Assembly (NCBI GenBank): GCA_965224325.1
Contig: CBDCYT010000003.1
Span: 124,001 to 188,000, forward strand
Reading direction: 5' to 3'
DNA: 64,000 nt
Source of the DNA: CBDCMJ01 sp965224325
Lineage (GTDB): Bacteria; Chloroflexota; Dehalococcoidia; Lucifugimonadales; UBA3495
Shown: positions 54,025 through 62,080 of the stretch, in pieces
Layout: the number at the start of each line of letters is the position of its first letter
Position numbering within the stretch: position 1 is the stretch's first letter
Position numbers and translations under genes: made by a program
Notes under the pieces: model-generated
What the model saw: only the letters and a program-made list of their open reading frames with translations
The model's database searches: none
What the model was told of the DNA's origin: nothing

Positions 54025-55023
54025 CTACAAATTCAGGGGGTGCTCCTCGTAGTCCTTTTCCTTGTTATACACCTGAAGCCGGTGCCGGGCCGACTCCAGA
54101 ACGTATATCCGGTCCTGACTGTCCACGTTCACTGCCACCGGCCGGCGGAAGCGCCATTCCGGCTCCATGTCCGCCCGGCGGCGGGCCTTGATGATGTCCG
54201 GGTTAGCGTCGATGTAAGTCTGGGTCCAGGGCGAGGGCTGTTGAGCGTCTCCCACCAAACTGGTTATGAACTGCCCGTCGGGACCGTAAACTTGGAGCCG
54301 GTGATTGTCCCAGTCGGTGACGTACACGTCCCCGTCCGAGTCCACGGCAACACCGGCAGGCCCGCACAAGTCGCCCACTCCGGAGCTGCTCCCCTCGAAC
54401 TTGACCAAAAGTTTGCCATCCGGCGAAAACTTCTGGACCCGGTTGTTCCGCCAGTCGGCTACGTACACGTTATCTTCATGGTCGACGCAAATACCCCAGG
54501 GCATGTCCAACTCGCCATCGCCTTGACCATGCCGCCCCCAGGCGGTTATGAAGTTGCCGCCCTTGGTAAACTTCTGCACCCGGCTATTGAGGCTGTCGAC
54601 CACGTATAGGTTGTCCTGGGAGTCGAAGGCTAAGCCGGACGGCCCGTTCAAGTCGCCGTCGGCGCTGCCGGGATGGCCCCAACTGGACAGAAAGCCGCCT
54701 TCCCCGTCGAAGGCGGATATACGGTTGAGGTACTCATCGGAGGCGTACACGTTGCCGTCGCTGTCAACGTCGACTGAACGAGGCCAGACAAACTGGCCGT
54801 CTCCGGTCCCGTAGCTGCCGAACTGGCTCACGAACTCGTGGTCCAACGTGACAATGCTGATTCGCTGGCCCAGCTCCTCCACGCCCCGGTTGATGACGTA
54901 CATGCGGTTGTCAGCCCCCAGAGCGAAATCTTGGGGCGACCAGAAGCCCTGGCCCGCCATACCGTACATACCGATGCAGTGGCTGAAATCGAATACCCGC
55001 CCGGCGGCGACGGTCGTTAGCAT
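54025..55023 (-). CDS. NHL-repeat beta-propeller protein
   Basis: A 332-aa six-bladed propeller built from repeated NHL units: at least five copies of the D-x-x-G/D-N-(V/L)-Y-V-(A/V/T)-D pattern followed by (N/S)-x-R-(V/L/I)-x-(K/V)-F/Y. There is no signal peptide, so it is probably cytoplasmic. GGGAGGAC precedes the ATG. Such proteins bind ligands or act as lyases, and the role here is unknown. Many SAR202-like genomes carry several. Confidence 0.85.
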   Translation of the reverse strand: MLTTVAAGRVFDFSHCIGMYGMAGQGFWSPQDFALGADNRMYVINRGVEELGQRISIVTLDHEFVSQFGSYGTGDGQFVWPRSVDVDSDGNVYASDEYLNRISAFDGEGGFLSSWGHPGSADGDLNGPSGLAFDSQDNLYVVDSLNSRVQKFTKGGNFITAWGRHGQGDGELDMPWGICVDHEDNVYVADWRNNRVQKFSPDGKLLVKFEGSSSGVGDLCGPAGVAVDSDGDVYVTDWDNHRLQVYGPDGQFITSLVGDAQQPSPWTQTYIDANPDIIKARRRADMEPEWRFRRPVAVNVDSQDRIYVLESARHRLQVYNKEKDYEEHPLNL

Positions 55024-55207
55024 CGTAGTCCTCCCAAATAGCTTAAAACTATTGGCGCCCTTTCATAACTGCCGACGGTGGATGTAACCGGGAAGCGAAA
55101 CCGCGCACCCGGCGTTCACCCTCGTAATTAACCCCGGACCGCGCCAGCGACCGAATTGCGGCCCTTCACTGAGAGCCCGTTACCGGCGGCCGACGTCCGG
55201 CAGATGA

Positions 55208-56344
55208 CTATACCAAGTCCAGCTGTTCGAACTTGCCACCGACGATGGGCACAGGGTCCAATCCTAGCCACCGGTCTACGATGGTGGAGTAGAACCCCCG
55301 GAAGTCATAGCTCGGCTTAAGATCACCCTCGGTTAGGTCTCCTGGCAAAAGCGAAGGGTAAGCGCCGTACATGCCGCCCTTGACCTGATTACCGATGACG
55401 AACGCCACCCCGCCTGCTCCGTGGTCGGTGCCGGTGCCATTATCGCGAACGCGGCGGCCGAACTCAGTGAACACCATCATTATCAGGTTGTCCCCTGCGT
55501 CGTGTTCCTTCAAGTCGTCGAAGAAGTCGCCGATGGCCCGGGAGGTGTCGCTCCAAAGCTTTTGATGGGCCGGCGGCTGGTTGAAGTGTGTGTCCCAGCT
55601 AGCGTGAGCGGTGTAGAAGACTTGAGTGCCCAAGTCAGCCAAGTAAACCCGGGCTGCGTCCCTGAGGTACTTGGATACCGGAGTCTCGGCATACTCGATG
55701 CTGGAGGAGTACTTTTGGGGGGCGGCCTTGATGATGTCGGCACCGATCAAGGCGTCGCGGCCGGTCTGTCCCAGGTATTCCATTGTCGGTCCGGAGCCCA
55801 CCGCCGGGGCGTACATCCGGGCGAAACGGTCCAGAAGCTGGTCCCTCTCCTGCTCGGCGCTGACGCCCGGAACCCCGGAAAGCACCCCGTAAGACTCCAG
55901 GTTGGAAACCGAGGTCACGGGTACGCCGCGCAACGCAAGGGCCCGAGGCAACCCCTGTCCAAAGTTTACTCCCTTGAGCACGTTCTCTCCCTGGGGGTCC
56001 AGGTCTCTGAGTACCTTGGCCACCCAGCCTTCGGTGCCAACCTTGTCCGGTTCGCAGGTATGCCATATGTCCATGGTCCTGAAGTGGGAGCGGGGCGACT
56101 TGTCGAAACCTATACCGTGCACAATAGCGAGTTTGCCGTCGTCGTAAAGCTGTTTCATCGGGCCCATGTTGGGATTGAAAGCCAACTCGTCATTTATGGG
56201 CAAGACATCTTCCTCCGGTATCCCGACCCTGGGGCGGTTATCCCGGTAGTGGCCGTTGGTGTATGGAATGATTGTATTGAGGTAGTCGTTGGCTCCGGTT
56301 AGCTGCAACACCACCAGCACCGGGTCCTTTTTGGTAGTTGCCAT
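55208..56344 (-). CDS. DUF1501 domain-containing protein
   Basis: A 378-aa protein of the DUF1501 family, related to sulfatase/alkaline phosphatase folds. Characteristic segments are VLQLTGANDYLNTIIPY at the N-terminus, IVHGIGFDKSPRSHF and MMVFTEFGRRVRDNGTGTDHGAG near the C-terminus. GGAGG precedes the ATG. It is 49 bp downstream of a DUF1800 gene, the pairing usual for these two families. No Tat signal is seen here, unlike many relatives. Confidence 0.92.
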   Translation of the reverse strand: MATTKKDPVLVVLQLTGANDYLNTIIPYTNGHYRDNRPRVGIPEEDVLPINDELAFNPNMGPMKQLYDDGKLAIVHGIGFDKSPRSHFRTMDIWHTCEPDKVGTEGWVAKVLRDLDPQGENVLKGVNFGQGLPRALALRGVPVTSVSNLESYGVLSGVPGVSAEQERDQLLDRFARMYAPAVGSGPTMEYLGQTGRDALIGADIIKAAPQKYSSSIEYAETPVSKYLRDAARVYLADLGTQVFYTAHASWDTHFNQPPAHQKLWSDTSRAIGDFFDDLKEHDAGDNLIMMVFTEFGRRVRDNGTGTDHGAGGVAFVIGNQVKGGMYGAYPSLLPGDLTEGDLKPSYDFRGFYSTIVDRWLGLDPVPIVGGKFEQLDLV

Positions 56345-56393
56345 CCCTACTCCTCCTGAGTTAGTCGTCGAGTATTGGGACCGGGTTTCGTGC

Positions 56394-57797
56394 CTAAGCG
56401 AACTGGTAATCTCTTGAAGCGGAAATCAAGGCAAGCATGACACCTGTCCTTTTTTCCGAAACTGCGCTTTCCGCTGCCGTGTCCCACCCGACGTCGCCAC
56501 CGTCTTGGGCCTGTGCCAGCAGTTCGGCATGGGTTGACTCGCTGACCTCCAACGGGCCAATGGCGTCTAGGCAGGCAGCGACAAACTCGGCCGGCGAAAG
56601 AGTGCCTTGGGACTTGAGCTGCACGATAATGGAGCGGACTCCTGGCAAGGATGTGTTGCCCATGAGACCGGCGGCAAAATTGACCCGCCGGACCAGAGCG
56701 CCGCCATCTATCCACTCAGAGCCGGTGTGCCAACTCTCCACGCTGGGCGGGTTGAGTAGCTCCTGCCCCTGATAGGCGCACTCAAAAGCTAGGGCGTCGA
56801 AGCCGGGCCGAAGATCATTGTAGTGGCCGGCCATGCGCACGGCGCCGACAACTAACTCCGCTGGGCTCTTCACCCGGGCGAACCTGGCGTTTTTGAAGAA
56901 CTCGGAGTTGAACAAGACCCGCAGCATGGACCTGATTTCGCCGTTGGACTGTTCGTAAGCCTCAACCAACGCGTCGATGGCTGCGGGGTCCCGGGGAGGC
57001 GTGATATTCCAAGCGGGCACTTGGGCTTCGTCGGCCACGAAGAAGTTATAAAGGTGCCGCGCCAGGTACCTGGGCGAGGCGGGCTGGTCCACGATGATGT
57101 CGATAATGTCGCCGCCGTTCAACCGGCCGGTTTGGCCAAGAAACGTTTTCTCGCCGTCGTCGTGGTCTTCAGGCTTGTACTCGAAGTTCCAGTAGAACCG
57201 TCCCAAAGGATTGCGGGGTATCTTTGGCGCGATGGTCCAGCCGGTGAACGCTCTCGACGCCTCTTTAATGTCATCCTCGGAATAGTTCCCCACACCCAGC
57301 GAGAACAACTCCATCAACTCCCGGCCCCAATTCTCGTTGATCGCCCCGTTGTGGTTGCCGTTGTTGTCCAGCCAATAGAGCATGGCCGGAGACTTGGACA
57401 ATTCTTCCAGCAAGTCGCGGAAGTTGCCCAGGCCGTACTTGCGGAACATTACTATTTGCTGGGTAAGCTCCGGGGGATTGTCCACCTTGGAGTTGCCCGT
57501 GGCAAACAGTTGATGCCAGAAGAGGGCTACCTTTTCTTCCAGGGGCCGTTGGGTATTTATCATGCGGTATACCCAGTCGGCCTGGTTAATGAAGGGGGCC
57601 AGAGCTCCCTCGTAGCCAGGGAAGGTCCGGTACATCAATGCTTCATCGACGGGGGGCTGGGTATCCGGATGAAGCAGCTCCTCCACCGTGGCCTCGTACC
57701 CCTTAGCCACCCGGGCATTCAGTTCCTCGCGGGACGCACCGAATCCGGCGCGCCGCATCAAGTGCGCCATCAAGGCGATGTCTTCTCTAGCAGGCAT
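56394..57797 (-). CDS. DUF1800 domain-containing protein
   Basis: A 467-aa DUF1800 protein. The HLMRRAGFGA start, the PLEEKVALFWHQLFATG block, LARHLYNFFV and the NWGRELMELFSLG segment are family hallmarks. The start at 57797 has AGGAGGG 6 nt upstream, so the extra 28 codons of open frame are not used. Together with the DUF1501 gene it forms a two-gene unit of unknown role. Confidence 0.92.
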   Translation of the reverse strand: MPAREDIALMAHLMRRAGFGASREELNARVAKGYEATVEELLHPDTQPPVDEALMYRTFPGYEGALAPFINQADWVYRMINTQRPLEEKVALFWHQLFATGNSKVDNPPELTQQIVMFRKYGLGNFRDLLEELSKSPAMLYWLDNNGNHNGAINENWGRELMELFSLGVGNYSEDDIKEASRAFTGWTIAPKIPRNPLGRFYWNFEYKPEDHDDGEKTFLGQTGRLNGGDIIDIIVDQPASPRYLARHLYNFFVADEAQVPAWNITPPRDPAAIDALVEAYEQSNGEIRSMLRVLFNSEFFKNARFARVKSPAELVVGAVRMAGHYNDLRPGFDALAFECAYQGQELLNPPSVESWHTGSEWIDGGALVRRVNFAAGLMGNTSLPGVRSIIVQLKSQGTLSPAEFVAACLDAIGPLEVSESTHAELLAQAQDGGDVGWDTAAESAVSEKRTGVMLALISASRDYQFA

Positions 57798-58313
57798 GTT
57801 GGTCCCTCCTCTGGTCACAGATTCAGGCGTATGTCGCAGTACTCCGGCTAACATCGTAAGGTTCGTGGGAAACCGTGTCAAGCGCAGCCGGGGCGGGAAA
57901 CGACGCCGGGAATCACCAAAACTTCGCCATAACTATTGAAGCAGTCGAGGTTGCTTGCGGCGCGACGTGAATATTGCTTCCGTAGGGACCGGCCCGCCCT
58001 TCGCAGTCATGGGGGCCAGAACTCCAATAGAGTCATATACCAATAGAGTCAAAGAGAGGAGTGACCTAGGCAGGACCACGGGGCAAGGCAATGAGGCGGG
58101 CCACCGGGGCAGCTAGGGTTTCCTTCCGGTGGCGGCAATGTCGCCGGAGGTGGTAATGGCAATAATGCGGTCCTGGTTCTAAGCGACTATCTCAAAACGG
58201 TCGCTCTCTGGCGCCATCGATTAATTGGAAGCCCGGGCCTATAGATTCCCGCTCCCCGATCGGGGCCGGGGACAAGCTTCGCGGGAATTGCGGATGGCCC
58301 TCTGGGACCACGG
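57798..58313. other. Spacer with a REP-like palindrome
   Basis: About 515 bp. Contains a long-form palindrome at 58244-58288, identical in type to that inside the MITEs, and a short direct repeat (ccaatagagtca) near 58013-58047. No gene. Confidence 0.5.
58244..58288. repeat. REP-like palindrome, long form
   Basis: gattcccgctccccgatcgg followed by the complementary arm with gcttcgcgggaat. Same module as in MITE copies B-E and at 16039-16087, here without MITE ends. Confidence 0.8.
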
Positions 58314-59204
58314 TCATCCCCGGGCCGGCAAGTATTTTTGGCACCAGTCCAAGGTGGCTGCCATGACCTCGCTGAAAGCCGGCTCAGCGTACACTTCATA
58401 ATGTCCGTAGCCTTTCAGCACAACCAGCTTTTTGGGTTCGCCGGCGTGGGCGTAGAGCTGCTCCGACTCCTCGGGCAAGACCAGCCGGTCGTCGTCGGTG
58501 GTGATGAAGAGGATAGGCCTTGGAGAGATCTTATCCACGATCCACTCGGGGTTGAATCCCACGGTGTCGTCTACGTACTCCATTGGTATAGTGCCGACCG
58601 CCGCCGGATTGTTGCGCCGGGCTGCTGCCGCCAACTCCGCGGACTGACGGTCGGGCAACAAAATCTCGCTACGGTCCACCATTTCCGATTGCCCGGTGCT
58701 GGCCCGCTTCTCCCGGTCAACTTTAGACCGCTCCTGAAGATCGTACCACTCGTCCACTCTCCGGACGCGGCTCATCCAGCGCGCCCCGTGGCCGATTCCG
58801 ACCACGCTCACGATACACTTGGCCCGCTGATCGACGGCGCCCACCCAGGAGACGGTGGCTCCCCCGTAGCTGGTCCCGTATATCCCGATTCGCTGCGCAT
58901 CCACTTCGGGCTGCAGGCCCAGGAAAGTCATGGCCGCCTGAACGTCAATGACCCGGCTGTAGGGAGCTAGGCGGCTGCGAGTCCCTTCGCTGTCTCCCCA
59001 GCCCTTGTAGTCGAAGGCCATGGCCACGTAACCGGCCGAGTTGAGCACTCTGGCGTTGTCAGGCAAATACAGGTCCTTGACGCCGGTATATCCGTGGCAA
59101 AGGAGGACTGCGGCCCGCTTCTCGCCCGGGGCCAGATCGTCCGGAACGTACACGTCGCCGCAAAGCTTGAACCCCTCGCTATAGAATTCGACCTCGCGCT
59201 TCAT
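58314..59204 (-). CDS. Alpha/beta hydrolase (peptidase S15/S9-like)
   Basis: A 296-aa hydrolase with an N-terminal lid region starting FYSEGFKLCGDVYVPDD, HGYTGVKD for the oxyanion hole, the nucleophile GTSYGG, an Asp in TTDDDRLV and H in GYGHYEVY. It resembles acetyl-xylan-esterase-like or dipeptidyl-peptidase-like enzymes. A weak GAGGAT lies before the ATG. The substrate is unknown. Confidence 0.86.
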   Translation of the reverse strand: MKREVEFYSEGFKLCGDVYVPDDLAPGEKRAAVLLCHGYTGVKDLYLPDNARVLNSAGYVAMAFDYKGWGDSEGTRSRLAPYSRVIDVQAAMTFLGLQPEVDAQRIGIYGTSYGGATVSWVGAVDQRAKCIVSVVGIGHGARWMSRVRRVDEWYDLQERSKVDREKRASTGQSEMVDRSEILLPDRQSAELAAAARRNNPAAVGTIPMEYVDDTVGFNPEWIVDKISPRPILFITTDDDRLVLPEESEQLYAHAGEPKKLVVLKGYGHYEVYAEPAFSEVMAATLDWCQKYLPARG

Positions 59205-59493
59205 AATCGTATCCTCAACTGAATTTGGGGTTAATTTGGGACAATTGCCCGGACCGGGGCTCGTTACGGCCTGCCCTATCAGGCCAGCAGGGCTAGGTTG
59301 CAGGAATTATGGTAGGACGCCAGTTTCGTGTCAAACGGACCGCTGGAACCAATCCAAAGGGCTGCTCGGGTGCGGTGGTGCACAATGCGCCGGGCTGCGA
59401 CCAAACTCTTTAACGTCTTGGCCCAGGCGCGAGACGTTAAAGGCCGTGTGCCGGTGAAACCGATACCCCCACAGAGACTGGCCGCAGACCCAG

Positions 59494-60480
59494 CTAGGGG
59501 TCAAGGGCCCGCGGGGACCCCGGACTCCCATCCGCGGAATCTTGAGGCGGGTCCACTTGGCCCAGCCCGACGGCTCTGTCCCCAGCGGGCTGAGACGGTC
59601 CGAGGCCCGTTAGTTCCTCGCTGGCTCGCCACAAGCGCAGTGCGGCTTCCTCGTCGTAGGAATCCGGCGACGAGGCCACAGGTGCTTGATCTACGAAGTA
59701 TTTGCCCGAGACCTTCTCCACATCCGTTGAGCTGGCCAGATACGTAATAGTCCGGGCGCCGCTCTGGACGCTTCTGCCTGCCAGACGCAAGAATAGGTTG
59801 TACAGCCGTCCCAGCGGGCCGTTGTTAGCCACGAGGTTGGTGGCCACCAGCCCTGGATGCATTCCGTTTACGGTAACTCCGGTCCCTTCGAGCCGGCGGG
59901 CCAACTCGTAGGTGAACAGCAAGTTGGCTAGCTTGGAGCGCCCGTAGGCGCGGTAGCCGCCGTAGCCGTGCCGTAGTTGGAGGTCCTCAAAGTCCATAGG
60001 TCCATTGTGGTGGGAGCTGGAGGACACGTTGATAATCCGGGAAGGACTGCTGGACCTCAGAACGTCCAGCAACATGCTGGTCAGTAGAAAGTAGTTCAGA
60101 TGATTGACGGCGAAAGTCATCTCGATGCCGTCTGCGCTCTCTTGACGCGACAACATTACCGCCCCCGCGTTGTTGACCAGAACATCCAAACGGGGGTAGC
60201 GGTCCGCGAAATCCCCCGCTAACCGGCGTACCGCTTGCTGGACGGACAGATCGGCTATCAGGGCGTATACCTCGGCATTTCCAGTCCGTTGCTTGACTTC
60301 CCTGATGACCGCTTCCGTCTTGGTCGGATTGCGGCCCACCAGCACCAGGGTGGCGCCGAGCTCAGCCAACTGCACGGCGGCGGCTTTCCCGATGCCCGAG
60401 GTGGCCCCCGTAATCAAGCAAGTCTTACCTTTCATGGTTGCTGTGGTCATGCTTGCTGTGGTCATGGTTACTGTTGTCAT
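59494..60480 (-). CDS. SDR-family oxidoreductase (retinol-dehydrogenase-like)
   Basis: Short-chain dehydrogenase with TGATSGIG, NNAG, the VSSSSH serine region and YGRSK. The conserved part ends near residue 290, and a Pro/Gly/Asp-rich tail of about 40 residues is unusual. The start is uncertain. Four in-frame ATGs at 60480, 60465, 60450 and 60435 are spaced 15 bp apart by a tandem repeat, and none has a good ribosome site. The last (M-K-G-K-T) fits the family best. Confidence 0.83.
   Translation of the reverse strand: MTTVTMTTASMTTATMKGKTCLITGATSGIGKAAAVQLAELGATLVLVGRNPTKTEAVIREVKQRTGNAEVYALIADLSVQQAVRRLAGDFADRYPRLDVLVNNAGAVMLSRQESADGIEMTFAVNHLNYFLLTSMLLDVLRSSSPSRIINVSSSSHHNGPMDFEDLQLRHGYGGYRAYGRSKLANLLFTYELARRLEGTGVTVNGMHPGLVATNLVANNGPLGRLYNLFLRLAGRSVQSGARTITYLASSTDVEKVSGKYFVDQAPVASSPDSYDEEAALRLWRASEELTGLGPSQPAGDRAVGLGQVDPPQDSADGSPGSPRALDP
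60436..60480. repeat. 15-bp tandem repeat creating in-frame ATGs
   Basis: Three units close to atgaccacagcaacc (minus strand) in the 5' end of the SDR gene, encoding M-T-T-x-x each. Confidence 0.85.
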
Positions 60481-60720
60481 GGTTGTGTTGCGCGGTTCAA
60501 CCGGACTCTTCTCAACTGGGCGCTTCCGGGCTGTATCGGACCGCACCGGTTACCATCGGATAATAGCCTATTTAGCGCCCTGCGCCCACCTTGCCGCGTG
60601 GGTGAGACAAGGCAATTTGAAAGGATAACTCCACTGGGGTAACCTTACGGGGAGCGGACCCCGGCGCTTAAGCGCCGGTTTTAATCCCATGACGAACATA
60701 CTCCCAGGGGAGGACTTAGG

Positions 60721-61677
60721 ATGCCGACGCCGCAAGTGACCTTTGGCTGCAGCCTGGGCTTGGACGGTTTTTGGGACGTGGCCCAATTCGCCCGGCGCGC
60801 CGAGGAATTGGGCTTCGACCGGGTCACCCTGGGGGAGCACGTGATGGACGGCAACCCGCCGCGCCCCACACTTCTCAACATTCCGGCTATGGCCGCGGCT
60901 GCGGGAGCCACCCACACCATCCGGGTTATGACCGGCATCGTAATAGCGCCGCTATACCATCCCGTGATGCTGGCAAAGCTGGCTGCCACGCTAGACTTGG
61001 TGTCCAACGGCCGGTTGGACTTCGGTATTGGTATAAGTGGCCAGAGAGATACCCAGATTGAGTTCGATGCGCTAGACATCCCGGTGAACACCCGCGGGCG
61101 TCGCACTGACGAGATTATTCAGGTGCTAAAACGTCTCTGGATGGAGGAACACGTCTCCCACGAGGGACGGTTTTTCAACTTCCGGGATGTTAGCTTGCTG
61201 CCCCAACCGGCGCAGAAGCCTTACCCGCCCATCTGGATCGCGGGCCGCAGTGAGGCGGCAATGCGCCGCGCCGCGCTCTTGGGTGACGGATGGTACCCGT
61301 ACCTGTTCACGGTGCGCCGCCTCAAGAGCAGCAATGAGGCGGTGCGCAACTACGCAGCCGAAGCGGGGCGAGACCTTTCCGGCTTCCACTGGGGGCTCAA
61401 CCAGCCGACAGCCATCAGCGAAGATCCCGCCGAGGCCCTGGGCTTGGCGGTGGCCAACGTGGGGCAAAGGTACGTGACCCCAGAGCGCAACGCGGAGGAT
61501 ATCGCCAGAGCGCTATGCATTGCCGGCACGCCCCAGGATTGCGTCAAGGCGGTCGAGGAACGCATCGACGCCGGCGTCAGGGACCTCAATCTCAGCTTTC
61601 TAGCGTCGGACCCACCTGGGCTCTTCGGTCAGATGGAAATGTTCGCCCACAGAGTGTTGCCCCACTTTCGTTCGTAA
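60721..61677 (+). CDS. LLM-class F420-dependent oxidoreductase
   Basis: A 318-aa luciferase-like protein with TFGCSLGLDGFWD, LGEHVMDGN, the MTGIVIAPLYHPVMLAKLAATLDLVSNG block, FGIGISGQRD and PPIWIAG. GGGGAGGA precedes the ATG. It resembles the product at 8564. Its stop codon TAA (61675-61677) is part of the first unit of a 19-bp tandem array. Confidence 0.86.
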   Translation: MPTPQVTFGCSLGLDGFWDVAQFARRAEELGFDRVTLGEHVMDGNPPRPTLLNIPAMAAAAGATHTIRVMTGIVIAPLYHPVMLAKLAATLDLVSNGRLDFGIGISGQRDTQIEFDALDIPVNTRGRRTDEIIQVLKRLWMEEHVSHEGRFFNFRDVSLLPQPAQKPYPPIWIAGRSEAAMRRAALLGDGWYPYLFTVRRLKSSNEAVRNYAAEAGRDLSGFHWGLNQPTAISEDPAEALGLAVANVGQRYVTPERNAEDIARALCIAGTPQDCVKAVEERIDAGVRDLNLSFLASDPPGLFGQMEMFAHRVLPHFRS

Positions 61678-61863
61678 GACACGTGGGCGTTCCTAAGACT
61701 CGTGGGCGTTCCTAAGACACGTGGGCGTTCCTAAGACTCGTGGGCGTTCCTAAGACTCGTGGGCCTTCGTAAGACTCGTAGGCGTTCCGAAGACTCGTAG
61801 GCGTTCCGAAGACTCGTGGGTGTCCATAAGACTCGTGGGCGTTCGTAAGACGCGTGAGCCATC
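61674..61863. repeat. 19-bp tandem repeat, ten copies
   Basis: The unit ctaagactcgtgggcgttc is repeated ten times without spacers (61674-61863). Copies 1-5 and 9 are nearly identical, while copies 6-8 and 10 carry changes. The first overlaps the LLM stop codon, and the array fills half of the spacer before the CocE/NonD gene. Confidence 0.95.
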
Positions 61864-62080
61864 GCTAATCATGCATCGGATAACGTGGGCCGCTTCCCGC
61901 TGGGAGTGCTTTGTGGGCCGCCCGCCGTGCTTGGTACGCGAAAGGAGTCCCAGCCCCTGAAAATCCGGGCGAAATCTATGCCGCAGCCCCTCCCCGACCC
62001 GGCTATAGCGAGATGTTGGGCCATGGAGTAAAATCCTCCCATCTCAGTCACCTATTAGACTATCTATTAGGGGGTCAGGC
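61864..62080. other. Spacer upstream of the CocE/NonD hydrolase
   Basis: About 215 bp after the repeat array. A GGGGGT-rich ribosome site precedes the next gene. Nothing else is recognised. Confidence 0.35.

Noticed and set aside
61674..61863. CRISPR array
   Set aside because: Units follow without spacers and no cas genes are present.
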